Notes: generated by a model from the sequence alone, not told the origin. Numbered from the stretch's first letter, positions 1-7,970 are shown. The stretch: DNA of 64,000 nucleotides from Pseudorhodobacter ferrugineus DSM 5888 (GCF_000420745.1 NZ_ATVN01000016.1:1-64000), one strand, 5' to 3'. Made by a program: numbers and translations.

Positions 1-330
1 GTGCCTCTGGCGGTGCATTGCTCTTCCACCTTCTGAGCAAGCTGTATGAACGCACCAGCGTCATCATCACCACCAACCTGAGCTTCAGCGAATGGGCCAG
101 CGTGTTCGGCGATGCCAAGATGACCACCGCACTGCTCGATCGTCTTACCCATCGCTGCCACATCCTCGAGACTGGCAATGACAGCTACCGCTTCAAGGCC
201 AGCTCCGAAACAGCGAAGAAAAAGCGAAAGGAGGCAACAGCATTGACGCCATCATGACATAGAGAACATAACTAATGGGTGGGTCAAATCGCGGTGACAA
301 TGCCGGGTCAGTTCTCAGTGACAATCAACA
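1..330 (+). mobile_element. IS21-family insertion sequence, right end (left part outside window)
   Basis: The window opens inside an IS21-type element. It carries the end of istB, followed by about 70 bases of non-coding end. That end holds repeated gtgacaat-type and gggtcagt-type blocks and finishes at about 330 with ...gacaatcaaca. Read on the other strand this starts TGTTGATTGTC, the TG...CA type of end expected of IS21 elements. The exact last base is inferred, because the left end and the target duplication are outside the window. The element lies directly upstream of a DUF4145 gene and supplies the start codon of that gene. Confidence 0.75.
3..257 (+). CDS. istB: IS21 transposition helper ATPase IstB, C-terminal part
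   Basis: The reading frame is open from the left edge and ends at TGA 255-257. It gives the last ~84 residues of an IstB-like AAA+ ATPase. Visible features are the [17 protein letters not shown] block, the late AAA+ sensor region, followed by [22 protein letters not shown], the family's conserved C-terminal core. IstB assists the IstA transposase in target capture. The Walker A and B part and istA must lie left of the window, so whether the element is intact cannot be judged. The tail is lysine-rich, which is usual for the family. Identification is by recognised motif only. Confidence 0.88.
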   Translation, partial: ASGGALLFHLLSKLYERTSVIITTNLSFSEWASVFGDAKMTTALLDRLTHRCHILETGNDSYRFKASSETAKKKRKEATALTPS

Positions 331-1064
331 CTCATCAGTACTGGGGGTCTTTGCGGAGTGAATGGTTCAAAAAAGATGACGTTCCCCAAAAGCCTGATGC
401 TCCATGGATACAGAAGGTCGAAAAGGAGTTGAAAGGACAAGACACCGAAGACAGCCGTAAAAATCTTGCTTGGTTGCAGGAGGTTAGTCGCTCTTTGGAG
501 GGAACTGTTTTCCCATCGTTGATCCGGCGTGATCCTTACAGTTTTGAGATCTACAATTTGGATTTGTCGAGGTGTGATTCCTGTGGAGAGGTGGCAATTT
601 GGCTGGCTGGAAGGTTAATCCATCCACAAACAGGGCCGGTAGGAATTCCTAGCCAAGACATGCCAGCTTCAGTTCGGAAGCTATTTGAGGAAGCCGGTCG
701 GGTGTATTCGAGTTCGCCTAGGGCTTCGGTCGCTCTTTTGCGATTGGCTATGCAAGTCTTGCTAAAAGAGCTTGGACAAGATGGGAAGGACATCAATAAA
801 GACATCAACGCGCTTTATAAGCAGGGCTTATCACCGGGGCTCACAAAAGTTATGCATTCGCTTCGGATTATTGGAAACGAGTCTGTCCATCCCGGAGTGA
901 TTTCTGTTGATGATGATCCGTCAATAGCAGCAACTATGTTTAGGCTCCTCAATGAAATTGTCGAACAGATGATCACTCGACCTCGAGAGCAACAAGAGTT
1001 GTGGGATATGCTCCCAGAGAATAAAAGAGCCCCTATTGAAGCCATCTTGAAACCCAAAGAATAA
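279..1064 (+). CDS. DUF4145 domain protein, 5' end replaced by IS21 end
   Basis: A 261-residue frame from GTG 279. Residues ~140-245 match the DUF4145 pattern: [14 protein letters not shown], then a GLSPGL turn, then the [11 protein letters not shown] motif and a [20 protein letters not shown] helix. The function of this domain is not established; it is often found in restriction or defence-related proteins. A CDSCGE segment at ~98-103 resembles one half of a zinc knuckle. The first ~17 residues are encoded by the end of the IS21 element (279-330), so the original N terminus has probably been lost. Whether the chimera is expressed is unknown. Its base composition is more AT-rich than the following ribosomal genes, which suggests acquired DNA. 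Confidence 0.7.
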   Translation: MGQIAVTMPGQFSVTINTHQYWGSLRSEWFKKDDVPQKPDAPWIQKVEKELKGQDTEDSRKNLAWLQEVSRSLEGTVFPSLIRRDPYSFEIYNLDLSRCDSCGEVAIWLAGRLIHPQTGPVGIPSQDMPASVRKLFEEAGRVYSSSPRASVALLRLAMQVLLKELGQDGKDINKDINALYKQGLSPGLTKVMHSLRIIGNESVHPGVISVDDDPSIAATMFRLLNEIVEQMITRPREQQELWDMLPENKRAPIEAILKPKE

Positions 1065-1083
1065 CGATGTTTGCAGTGTAGTC

Positions 1084-1112
1084 TTGAACCCTCTACTACT
1101 TACCTCTATACG
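1084..1112 (+). promoter_or_regulatory. Candidate sigma-70 promoter upstream of rplO
   Basis: TTGAAC (1084-1089) and TATACG (1107-1112) are separated by exactly 17 bp, about 100 bp before the rplO start. The DUF4145 gene and the IS element cut rplO off from the usual upstream spc genes, so the downstream cluster needs a local promoter or read-through. Assigned from consensus match and position only. Confidence 0.42.
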
Positions 1113-1209
1113 CTCCCAGTGGCCCCTCATAGTCACAAGAATCAACAAGAAACGCCGCGTTTGGCCGCTCCCGTCGCTGGGGGTCACATCCGGCAATAGG
1201 AGAAGCGAC

Positions 1210-1689
1210 ATGAAACTGAATGAACTTTCCGATAACGCTGGTGCAGCGAAGAAACAAAAGCGCAAGGCGCGTGGTCCGGGTTCGGGCAAGGGTAAAACCG
1301 CTGGCCGTGGTATCAAGGGTCAGAAATCGCGTTCGGGCGTTTCTATTGGTGGTTACGAAGGCGGGCAAATGCCGCTGTATCGCCGCCTGCCAAAGCGCGG
1401 CTTTACCAAGCCGAATGCAAAGCATTATGCCGTTGTGAACCTGGGCCTGATCCAGAAATTCATCGACCTTGGCAAGCTGGACATCAAAGCCGACATCACC
1501 GAAGACGCAATCATCGCGGCCGGTTTGACCAAGCAAAAGCTGGACGGTATTCGCGTTCTGTCCAAAGGCGAGCTGAAAGCCAAGGTTACGCTGATCGTAA
1601 CTGGCGCGTCGGCATCGGCCATTGAAGCGGTCGCAAAAGCCGGTGGTAGCCTCACAGTTACGGCACAAGTGGCGGCTGCGGCTGAATAA
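1210..1689 (+). CDS. rplO: 50S ribosomal protein L15
   Basis: A 159-residue protein of the large ribosomal subunit, an assembly protein near the central protuberance. The start at 1210 is chosen because an AGGAGA ribosome-binding site precedes it and the product then begins MKLNELSDN, the family N terminus. Longer frames back to 1084 would add unrelated residues. The glycine-rich basic block around residues 20-50 ([13 protein letters not shown], then [27 protein letters not shown]) is diagnostic. Normally rplO follows rpmD in the spc operon. Here the upstream neighbour is accessory DNA. secY follows after a hairpin-containing gap of 110 bp. Confidence 0.97.
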   Translation: MKLNELSDNAGAAKKQKRKARGPGSGKGKTAGRGIKGQKSRSGVSIGGYEGGQMPLYRRLPKRGFTKPNAKHYAVVNLGLIQKFIDLGKLDIKADITEDAIIAAGLTKQKLDGIRVLSKGELKAKVTLIVTGASASAIEAVAKAGGSLTVTAQVAAAAE

Positions 1690-1738
1690 TAGGTTGTGAG
1701 TGGTCGCAAGACTGCTTACATCCCTAATAAGTTTTCTC

Positions 1739-1776
1739 GCGCCGCCGACCGGAAAACGGTTGGCGGCGCTTCCTTT
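1739..1776 (+). terminator. Hairpin between rplO and secY (attenuator-like)
   Basis: GCGCCGCCGACC (1739-1750) pairs with GGTTGGCGGCGC (1758-1769) across a 7-nt loop. This gives a 12-bp stem with one G-U pair, followed by TTCCTTT. The U-tract is imperfect, so partial termination, RNA processing or stability control are all possible. It sits inside an operon that is otherwise expected to be co-transcribed. Confidence 0.5.
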
Positions 1777-1799
1777 AGCGCCTGTGGAGAAATTTTACC

Positions 1800-3155
1800 A
1801 TGGCATCAGCTGCGGAACAAATGGCGGCCAACCTGAGCTGGGGGGCGCTGGGTAAGGCGACCGACCTGCGTCAACGCATCTTTTTCACGATCGGCTTGCT
1901 GATCGTGTACCGGATCGGGACTTATATTCCTGTACCGGGGATCGATGGGACAGCCCTGAAGAACTTTATGGCGGAAATCAGTGGCGGCATCGGGGGCATG
2001 TTGAACATGTTCACCGGCGGCGCGATTTCGCGCATGGGGATTTTCGCCCTGGGGATCATGCCTTACATTTCGGCCTCGATCATCGTGCAGCTGCTGACGG
2101 CCATGGTGCCGCGGCTGGAGCAATTGAAGAAAGAGGGCCAGCAAGGCCAGAAAAAGATCAACCAATACACGCGCTATGGCACGGTTGTGCTGGCCTCGTT
2201 CCAGTCATATGGCATCGCCGTCAGTTTGCAGAGCGGGGATTTGGTAACAAATCCCGGTTGGTTCTTTATTGCATCGTGCATGGTGACGCTGGTTGGCGGC
2301 ACGATGTTCCTGATGTGGTTGGGTGAACAGATCACTGCACGCGGCATTGGCAACGGTATTTCGCTGATCATTTTCGTCGGCATTGTTGCGGAAATTCCTG
2401 CGGCTTTGGCGCAGTTCTTTTCTCAGGGTCGGTCTGGCGCGTTGTCGCCTGCTGTGATCGTGGGCGTCATCGTAATGGTTGTGGTCGTGATTGCCTTCGT
2501 GGTGTTCATGGAACGCGCCTTGCGCAAAATCCATATTCAGTACCCCCGCCGTCAGGTGGGCATGAAGGTCTATGATGGCGGCTCGAGCCATTTGCCTGTT
2601 AAGGTCAACCCAGCGGGTGTTATTCCGGCGATTTTCGCGTCCAGCTTGCTGCTGCTGCCAATGACAATTTCGACCTTCTCGGGTGCGCAAACCGGCCCGA
2701 TCATGTCGACGATCCTTGCGTATTTCGGCCCGGGGCAGCCGCTCTATCTGATTTTCTTTGTCGGTATGATTGTTTTCTTTGCCTATTTCTACACACACAA
2801 CGTGGCGTTCAAAGTTGAAGATGTGGCCGAGAACCTGAAAAGCCAGAACGGTTTTGTGCCTGGCATTCGCCCCGGCAAAAAGACCGAGGAGTATCTGGAA
2901 TACGTGGTGAACCGTGTATTGGTGCTTGGGTCTGGCTATCTGGCATTGGTCTGTTTGCTGCCGGAAATTCTGCGGCATCAGCTGGCGATTCCGTTCTATT
3001 TTGGCGGCACCTCGGTGCTGATCGTGGTGTCGGTAACGATGGATACGATCAATCAGGTTCAGTCGCATCTGTTGGCTCATCAGTATGAAGGGTTGATTGA
3101 AAAATCGCAGCTGCGTGGGAAAAAGCGCGGCAAGCCAGCACCAGCACGTCGCTAA
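1800..3155 (+). CDS. secY: Protein translocase subunit SecY
   Basis: A 451-residue channel subunit of the SecYEG translocon in the inner membrane. The sequence shows ~10 hydrophobic segments beginning near residue 30. It has the early PVPGIDGTALKNFM plug-region segment and the cytoplasmic loop with YTRYGTVVLASFQ. The late motif QNGFVPGIRPGKKTEEYL (around residues 350-367) is characteristic of bacterial SecY. The tail GKKRGKPAPARR is basic. The start ATG 1800 follows GTGGAGAAATTTTACC. adk begins only 9 bp after the stop, so secY and adk are surely co-transcribed. No unusual residue was noticed. Confidence 0.98.
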   Translation: MASAAEQMAANLSWGALGKATDLRQRIFFTIGLLIVYRIGTYIPVPGIDGTALKNFMAEISGGIGGMLNMFTGGAISRMGIFALGIMPYISASIIVQLLTAMVPRLEQLKKEGQQGQKKINQYTRYGTVVLASFQSYGIAVSLQSGDLVTNPGWFFIASCMVTLVGGTMFLMWLGEQITARGIGNGISLIIFVGIVAEIPAALAQFFSQGRSGALSPAVIVGVIVMVVVVIAFVVFMERALRKIHIQYPRRQVGMKVYDGGSSHLPVKVNPAGVIPAIFASSLLLLPMTISTFSGAQTGPIMSTILAYFGPGQPLYLIFFVGMIVFFAYFYTHNVAFKVEDVAENLKSQNGFVPGIRPGKKTEEYLEYVVNRVLVLGSGYLALVCLLPEILRHQLAIPFYFGGTSVLIVVSVTMDTINQVQSHLLAHQYEGLIEKSQLRGKKRGKPAPARR

Positions 3156-3164
3156 GGGGGCCCT

Positions 3165-3818
3165 ATGCCGAATATCATCCTTCTCGGGCCGCCCGGCGCT
3201 GGCAAAGGCACGCAAGCAAAGCGGTTGGTCGATGAGCGCCAGATGGTGCAACTGTCGACAGGCGATATGCTGCGCGAGGCCAAAACCTCGGGGTCCGAGA
3301 TGGGGCGCAAAGTGGCTGCCGTAATGGAACGGGGTGAGTTGGTTACGGATGAAATCGTGATTGGCTTGATCCGTGAAAAGTTGGGCGGCGCGGCGGGTGG
3401 CGGGTTCATTTTTGACGGCTTTCCCCGCACCTTGGCGCAAGCCGATGCTTTGGGCCAGTTGATGGCCGATACGGGCCAAAAGCTGAACGCTGTGATTGAA
3501 ATGCGGGTGGATGATGCGGCCTTGGTCGCGCGGATCACTGGACGCTATACCTGTGGCGGTTGCGGCGCGGTCTATCATGACCAGACAAAGCCCACAGCGG
3601 TGGCAGGGGTGTGTGACAGCTGCGGGTCGGACAAGATGGTGCGGCGCGCGGATGACACCGAAGAGGCGCTGCGCACGCGGTTGATGGAATACTACAAGAA
3701 AACTTCGCCTTTGATCGGGTATTACTATGCCAAAGGCGCGCTGTCGTCCGTGGATGGTTTGGCCGAAATGGATGTGGTTGCGGGTTCTATCGCAACTGTG
3801 CTGAACAGCGGCGATTAA
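3165..3818 (+). CDS. adk: Adenylate kinase
   Basis: A 217-residue enzyme interconverting ATP + AMP and two ADP. The P-loop GPPGAGKGT is at residues 8-16. The AMP-binding STGDMLR (31-37) and the [10 protein letters not shown] motif (83-92) follow. The LID is long and holds a CX2C-X16-CX2C set (C130, C133, C150, C153), so this is the zinc-binding LID form rather than the E. coli type. An [14 protein letters not shown] segment follows it. The GGGGGCCCT-like junction after secY gives only a short untranslated gap. A hairpin and a candidate promoter lie downstream, before rpsM. Confidence 0.98.
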   Translation: MPNIILLGPPGAGKGTQAKRLVDERQMVQLSTGDMLREAKTSGSEMGRKVAAVMERGELVTDEIVIGLIREKLGGAAGGGFIFDGFPRTLAQADALGQLMADTGQKLNAVIEMRVDDAALVARITGRYTCGGCGAVYHDQTKPTAVAGVCDSCGSDKMVRRADDTEEALRTRLMEYYKKTSPLIGYYYAKGALSSVDGLAEMDVVAGSIATVLNSGD

Positions 3819-3823
3819 ACACG

Positions 3824-3861
3824 GGCCTGCCCTTGACGGGCGGGTCAAAACCCCATATTGC
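3824..3861 (+). promoter_or_regulatory. Hairpin and candidate promoter between adk and rpsM
   Basis: CCTGCCC (3826-3832) pairs with GGGCGGG (3838-3844), extendable by two pairs, with loop TTGAC. As double-stranded DNA, TTGACG (3833-3838), 17 bp, then TATTGC (3856-3861) resembles a sigma-70 promoter with a weak -10. Either it restarts transcription for rpsM-rpoA or it is an RNA hairpin ending the secY-adk transcript. The sequence alone does not decide. Confidence 0.35.
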
Positions 3862-3999
3862 ACGGCGTCCCCTAGGGGAATCGTTTCGCACTTTGGGTCT
3901 CTCAAAATTGTAAACGGAAAACATCAAGGGCGGAGACGCCGCTCTTGGGTTGTGAAAAAAGGTTCTGGCATAACGGAACCGCAACGAAAGGAAGCGCGC

Positions 4000-4368
4000 G
4001 TGGCTCGTATTGCTGGCGTAAACATTCCGACGGGGAAACGTGTCCCCATCGCATTGACCTATATCACCGGGATCGGTTCCCACACCGCAGAGTTGATCTG
4101 TGAGGCTGTTGGCATTGACCGCGCCCGCCGCGTAAACGAGCTTTCGGATGCCGAAGTGCTCGCGATCCGCGAACATATCGACGCGAACTTCACCGTTGAG
4201 GGTGACCTGCGTCGTGAAACATCGATGAACATCAAGCGCTTGATGGACCTTGGTTGCTACCGTGGCTTGCGCCATCGTCGTGGCCTGCCGGTTCGTGGTC
4301 AGCGTACCCACACCAACGCTCGTACCCGCAAAGGCCCTGCAAAGGCCATTGCTGGCAAGAAGAAATAA
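4000..4368 (+). CDS. rpsM: 30S ribosomal protein S13
   Basis: A 122-residue protein of the small-subunit head, contacting the P-site tRNA and forming bridges to the large subunit. The start is GTG 4000: AAAGGAAG precedes it at proper spacing, and translation then gives [20 protein letters not shown], the invariant family start. A longer frame to 3952 adds 16 non-conserved residues. The C-terminal [25 protein letters not shown] region is fully conserved and ends in a basic tail. rpsK follows after 14 bp, so the two are co-translated from one message. Confidence 0.97.
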   Translation: MARIAGVNIPTGKRVPIALTYITGIGSHTAELICEAVGIDRARRVNELSDAEVLAIREHIDANFTVEGDLRRETSMNIKRLMDLGCYRGLRHRRGLPVRGQRTHTNARTRKGPAKAIAGKKK

Positions 4369-4382
4369 GGGGGCGTTGAATA

Positions 4383-4772
4383 ATGGCACGCGATAAGACC
4401 CGTATGAAGAAAAAAGAGCGCAAGAACATCGCCGCTGGCGTTGCTCATGTGAACTCTTCGTTCAACAACACAAAAATCCTGATCTCTGACGTTCAGGGCA
4501 ACGCAATCTCTTGGTCGTCTTCGGGCACCATGGGCTTTAAAGGGTCGCGCAAATCGACTCCTTATGCTGCCCAGATGGCTGCTGAAGATGCAGCGCGTAA
4601 GGCGCAAGAGCATGGCGTGAAAACGCTGGAAGTTGAAGTGCAGGGCCCAGGTTCGGGCCGTGAGTCCGCGCTGCGTGCGCTGGCTGCTGCTGGTCTGAAC
4701 ATCACGTCTATCCGTGATGTAACGCCAATGGCTCACAACGGCTGCCGTCCACCAAAGCGCCGCCGCGTTTAA
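4383..4772 (+). CDS. rpsK: 30S ribosomal protein S11
   Basis: A 129-residue protein of the 30S platform near the Shine-Dalgarno helix region. It has the family hallmarks: [19 protein letters not shown] at ~21-39, [19 protein letters not shown] in the middle, and the C-terminal [24 protein letters not shown]. The start codon follows the short gap after rpsM, and the order rpsM-rpsK-rpoA-rplQ is the standard alpha operon without rpsD. A strong hairpin lies in the 120-bp gap before rpoA. Confidence 0.98.
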   Translation: MARDKTRMKKKERKNIAAGVAHVNSSFNNTKILISDVQGNAISWSSSGTMGFKGSRKSTPYAAQMAAEDAARKAQEHGVKTLEVEVQGPGSGRESALRALAAAGLNITSIRDVTPMAHNGCRPPKRRRV

Positions 4773-4786
4773 GGGTTTTCTATTTT

Positions 4787-4821
4787 ATCGGGCCGGGCGC
4801 GGTTTGCGCACGGCCCGATTT
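4787..4821 (+). terminator. Strong hairpin between rpsK and rpoA
   Basis: ATCGGGCCG (4787-4795) pairs with CGGCCCGAT (4811-4819). After one G/A mismatch, GCGC (4797-4800) pairs with GCGC (4806-4809) over a 5-nt loop. TTTCGG follows, with no long U-run. It is probably an attenuating or processing hairpin setting the ratio of S11 to alpha subunit rather than a full terminator. Confidence 0.45.
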
Positions 4822-4892
4822 CGGCATTTCTACATCCTCGGGCGTCGACTGCTTAGGGACATGGGCAGAAGACAAGTATGGAGGCTATACGC

Positions 4893-5909
4893 ATGATCCA
4901 CAAAAATTGGGCCGAACTGATCAAACCGACGCAGCTGGTGGTTAACCCCGGCCCAGACGCGTCGCGCACGGCTACTGTGATCGCTGAACCGCTGGAGCGT
5001 GGCTTTGGCCTAACGCTGGGCAACGCGCTGCGCCGCGTTTTGATGTCGTCGCTGCAAGGCGCGGCCATCACATCGGTACAGATCGACAACGTCCTGCATG
5101 AATTTTCATCCGTAGCCGGTGTGCGCGAAGACGTCACTGACATCGTGTTGAACCTGAAAGGCGTCAGCCTGCGCATGGACATTGAAGGGCCAAAGCGTCT
5201 TTCGATTTCCGCCAAGGGTCCAGGCGTTGTGACGGCTGGCGACATCTCGGAAACAGGTGGGATTGAGGTTCTGAACAAGGATCACGTGATCTGCCACCTT
5301 GATGATGGCGCTGACGTGTTCATGGAACTGACCGTCAACACCGGCAAAGGCTATGTTTCTGCTGACAAAAATCGCCCCGAAGATGCACCAATCGGGTTGA
5401 TCCCGATTGATGCGATCTATTCGCCGGTGAAAAAGGTCAGCTATGAAGTGCAGCCTACCCGTGAAGGTCAGGTTCTGGACTATGACAAGCTGACGATGAA
5501 GATCGAAACCGATGGGTCGCTGACGCCAGATGACGCCGTGGCCTATGCCGCACGCATTTTGCAAGACCAGCTGTCGATCTTTGTGAACTTTGACGAGCCT
5601 GAGTCGGCGACACGTTCGGACGTGGATGATGGGTTGGAATTCAACCCGCTGCTGCTGAAGAAAGTCGACGAGCTGGAACTGTCGGTCCGTTCGGCAAACT
5701 GCCTGAAGAACGACAATATCGTATACATCGGCGATCTGATCCAGAAGACCGAAGCCGAAATGCTGCGTACGCCGAACTTTGGCCGCAAATCCTTGAACGA
5801 AATCAAGGAAGTGCTGTCTGGTATGGGCTTGCACCTTGGCATGGACGTCGAAGATTGGCCGCCAGAGAACATCGAAGATCTGGCCAAGCGTTTTGAAGAC
5901 CAGTTTTAA
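4893..5909 (+). CDS. rpoA: RNA polymerase alpha subunit
   Basis: A 338-residue subunit. The N-terminal assembly domain (~1-235) contains [26 protein letters not shown], the dimer and beta-contact helix region. The C-terminal domain (~250-325) has [17 protein letters not shown] and [17 protein letters not shown], which bind UP elements and activators. The start at 4893 is chosen over 4878 because GGAGG (4880-4884) sits 8 nt before it and [13 protein letters not shown] is the usual alphaproteobacterial N terminus. Two hairpins separate it from rplQ. Confidence 0.98.
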   Translation: MIHKNWAELIKPTQLVVNPGPDASRTATVIAEPLERGFGLTLGNALRRVLMSSLQGAAITSVQIDNVLHEFSSVAGVREDVTDIVLNLKGVSLRMDIEGPKRLSISAKGPGVVTAGDISETGGIEVLNKDHVICHLDDGADVFMELTVNTGKGYVSADKNRPEDAPIGLIPIDAIYSPVKKVSYEVQPTREGQVLDYDKLTMKIETDGSLTPDDAVAYAARILQDQLSIFVNFDEPESATRSDVDDGLEFNPLLLKKVDELELSVRSANCLKNDNIVYIGDLIQKTEAEMLRTPNFGRKSLNEIKEVLSGMGLHLGMDVEDWPPENIEDLAKRFEDQF

Positions 5910-5915
5910 GAGTTA

Positions 5916-5957
5916 GGGGGGCGGCAACGCCCCCCGCAAATGCCCGGATCTGCCGGG
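5916..5957 (+). terminator. Tandem hairpins between rpoA and rplQ
   Basis: GGGGGGCG (5916-5923) and CGCCCCCC (5928-5935) form a perfect 8-bp stem closed by a GCAA tetraloop. CCCGG (5943-5947) and CCGGG (5953-5957) form a second, smaller stem. No U-tract follows either. They are candidates for attenuation, RNase processing or mRNA protection between rpoA and rplQ. Confidence 0.45.
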
Positions 5958-6040
5958 GAAAATATGGGCATAACGCCCCAAGGTGAGTGGCCCAGTCGAG
6001 GGCTGCCGGACAAAGCAAAACGCGACTTTAGGAGAATAAA

Positions 6041-6460
6041 ATGCGTCACGCCCGTGGTTACCGCCGTCTAAACCGCACACATGAACACCGCAAAGCGCTG
6101 TTCGCCAACATGTGTGGCTCGCTCATTGAACATGAGCAAATCAAAACAACTTTGCCTAAGGCAAAAGAACTGCGCCCGATCATCGAAAAGCTGATCACGC
6201 TGGCAAAGCGTGGCGATCTGCACGCCCGCCGTCAGGCTGCGGCTCAGTTGAAGCAGGACCAGTATGTGGCTCGCTTGTTCGAAATTCTTGGCCCACGCTA
6301 CAAGGACCGTCAGGGCGGCTATGTGCGCGTTCTGAAAGCCGGTTTCCGCTATGGCGATATGGCACCAATGGCGATCATCGAATTTGTTGATCGTGACCCG
6401 AATGCAAAAGGCGCAGCCGATAAGGCGCGTGTAGCGGCAGAAGAAGCTGTTGACGCGTAA
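6041..6460 (+). CDS. rplQ: 50S ribosomal protein L17
   Basis: A 139-residue protein lining the polypeptide exit-tunnel side of the 50S subunit. The start [20 protein letters not shown] and the [22 protein letters not shown] block are diagnostic. TTAGGAGAATAAA gives a good ribosome-binding site before ATG 6041. The C terminus carries an alanine-rich extension beyond the [26 protein letters not shown] core, common in alphaproteobacteria. This is the last gene of the ribosomal cluster: a canonical terminator follows 26 bp after the stop. Confidence 0.98.
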   Translation: MRHARGYRRLNRTHEHRKALFANMCGSLIEHEQIKTTLPKAKELRPIIEKLITLAKRGDLHARRQAAAQLKQDQYVARLFEILGPRYKDRQGGYVRVLKAGFRYGDMAPMAIIEFVDRDPNAKGAADKARVAAEEAVDA

Positions 6461-6486
6461 GCTCTAACTTGTAATTTTGATGAAAT

Positions 6487-6515
6487 GCCCGCCCAATCGG
6501 CGGGCGTTTTTTTTT
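6487..6515 (+). terminator. Rho-independent terminator of the ribosomal cluster
   Basis: GCCCGCC (6487-6493) pairs with GGCGGGC (6499-6505) over loop CAATC. A run of nine T (6507-6515) follows after one G. This is a textbook intrinsic terminator and the clearest transcript end in the window. Confidence 0.95.
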
Positions 6516-6554
6516 GATGTGGTTCAATCGTGTGGTTTGTACGACGCTTGGCCT

Positions 6555-6577
6555 TTCGTAAACGAATTGTTAACGAA
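6555..6577. promoter_or_regulatory. Inverted repeat upstream of luxR, candidate operator
   Basis: TTCGTAAAC (6555-6563) and GTTAACGAA (6569-6577) are inverted copies with one mismatch, 5 nt apart, about 70 bp before luxR. Size and position fit a dimeric regulator site, possibly a divergent type of lux box. It does not resemble the classical ACCTGT-type lux box, and no binding partner can be named from sequence. Confidence 0.4.
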
Positions 6578-6644
6578 GATGCTGGCAGAGATGTGGTTAA
6601 GAACTTAGGGTTGATCCGAATCTATAGGGACTCTGTTAAGGTTG

Positions 6645-7256
6645 ATGTCGTTAGAGAAGAGGCTGACAGGATTGTATGACGAGTTGCATCAGCTGGCGCC
6701 GGAAGGCTATGCCGTTGGGCTGCATATCCGGTTTGCATCCCCGCTTATTTATCATAGCTGCTACCCTGCAGACTGGGTGGCCTATTACAATGCCAATTCC
6801 TATTACCTTCGCGACCCTCTTGTGTTTTGGGGGATAGGGACCGCAGGAACCGCTCGCTGGAGTGAGATTCGGCTTCCGGACCCGTTTAATGTGCTAAAGA
6901 AGGCTGCTGCGCATGGGATGACCTATGGTGTCGTCTCATCTTATGGGCCTATTACCTCTCGGTCGATGGCTGGCATATGCCGGTCTGATCGAGAATTTTC
7001 AGACGAAGAAATGGCGCGGCTCACGGAAATAACCGCACGCCTGCATATTGAGGCAAAGCCACCGTCTGAATTGACAAAAGCACAGATTGAAGCGTTGCAA
7101 TGCATCGCGAATGGGGACCGACACACTGCTGCCGCAGACAAACTAGGGATATCGGAAAGTGCCTTCAAGGCGCGTCTCACTTCGGCGCGCGTACGGCTTG
7201 AAGCCCGCACCACATCAGAAGCCCTGAAAAAAGCGCGAGAGTACCGATTGCTTTAG
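6645..7256 (+). CDS. LuxR-family acyl-homoserine-lactone-responsive regulator
   Basis: A 203-residue two-domain regulator. Residues ~15-135 form the autoinducer-binding domain and carry the six residues usually conserved: W44, Y48, D57, P58, W72 and G95. These correspond to TraR W57, Y61, D70, P71, W85 and G113. Residues ~142-203 form a LuxR-type helix-turn-helix (SELTKAQIEALQ, AADKLGISESAFKARL), with somewhat fewer consensus residues than usual. ATG 6645 is preferred to the TTG one codon earlier. luxI follows 50 bp later in the same direction. The inverted repeat at 6555-6577 may be its operator. The cognate signal cannot be told from sequence. Confidence 0.9.
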   Translation: MSLEKRLTGLYDELHQLAPEGYAVGLHIRFASPLIYHSCYPADWVAYYNANSYYLRDPLVFWGIGTAGTARWSEIRLPDPFNVLKKAAAHGMTYGVVSSYGPITSRSMAGICRSDREFSDEEMARLTEITARLHIEAKPPSELTKAQIEALQCIANGDRHTAAADKLGISESAFKARLTSARVRLEARTTSEALKKAREYRLL

Positions 7257-7306
7257 GAGTGTATGGCGCCCCTCTGACAGGTTTTAACCCCAGAAGGAGC
7301 ACTAAA

Positions 7307-7894
7307 ATGGAAGTTACTACACTCTCTTACGAGAACTTGCACAATCATGGTGAGCTGTTTGCCAACATGTTTCGGGCGCGCCACCGTTCATTCATCCTGC
7401 AAAACAAGTGGGATCTGCCCCAAGCAAACGGAATGGAATTTGACCAGTATGACACGCCCGCAAGCCGCTGGGTCGCGGTGCACGAGGCGGGTCAGGTTTT
7501 GGCCGGTATCCGTTTGACACCAACGACCCATCGCTGTGGCGTTTATTCCTACATGATCCGTGATGCGCAGATGGGGCTTTTGGCCTCGATTCCGCAAACG
7601 CTTCTTTATGAGCAAGCGCCCGTTGCCGATCACATCTGGGAAAGCAGCCGTGTGTTCGTGTCTGACCTTGTGCCAGCCAATTTGCGGCTGCGGGTCCAGT
7701 TGCAGTTGCGCCATGAAATGGTGATTTCTGCGCGAAATTTGGGTGCCACCTCGGTTCTTGGCCTGATCCCTGAAAACTCGCGCCGTTTGGGCCGCCGTGT
7801 TGGCCTTGACTGTGAACCCGCTGGTCCAATCATGGATATTGATGGCGTCGACTGCGTATGCGTTACCATCAACATGGCCGCAAAGATGCACTAG
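7307..7894 (+). CDS. LuxI-family acyl-homoserine-lactone synthase
   Basis: A 195-residue enzyme that joins an acyl group to S-adenosylmethionine to make an N-acyl-homoserine lactone. The conserved catalytic-core set is present: R25, F29, W35, E44, D46, D49, R69, then WESSR at 111-115 with E112 and R115. The start ATG 7307 is chosen because AGAAGGAG lies just before it and the product then has the normal family N terminus. A frame extending to 7259 would add 16 unrelated residues. It is the direct partner of the luxR gene upstream. A large hairpin follows before the degP-like gene. Confidence 0.93.
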   Translation: MEVTTLSYENLHNHGELFANMFRARHRSFILQNKWDLPQANGMEFDQYDTPASRWVAVHEAGQVLAGIRLTPTTHRCGVYSYMIRDAQMGLLASIPQTLLYEQAPVADHIWESSRVFVSDLVPANLRLRVQLQLRHEMVISARNLGATSVLGLIPENSRRLGRRVGLDCEPAGPIMDIDGVDCVCVTINMAAKMH

Positions 7895-7911
7895 ATGTGG
7901 AGCATGCGGCC

Positions 7912-7958
7912 GTTGCGGAACCGCCATCGATAGCGCATATCGATGGCGGTGCTGCAAC
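7912..7958 (+). terminator. Long hairpin between luxI and the degP-like gene
   Basis: ACCGCCATCGAT (7920-7931) pairs perfectly with ATCGATGGCGGT (7939-7950) over a 7-nt loop. After a small internal loop, GTTGC (7912-7916) pairs with GCAAC (7954-7958). There is no U-tract. Because it is an almost perfect palindrome it could also be a protein-binding site in front of the protease gene, which starts at 7971. Confidence 0.45.
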
Positions 7959-7970
7959 ACGGAGACTTTC

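Noticed and set aside
1084-1209. Upstream extension of rplO
   Set aside because: Adds 42 residues with no family match, and the AGGAGA site and conserved N terminus place the start at 1210.
2205-3905. Long minus-strand open frame antisense to secY and adk (566 residues)
   Set aside because: It overlaps two certain genes and its translation is low-complexity, rich in His, Arg and Gln. It is a GC-rich shadow frame.
6516-7306. Classical lux box upstream of luxR or luxI
   Set aside because: No ACCTGT-type 20-bp palindrome was found. Only the non-canonical repeat at 6555-6577 is reported.
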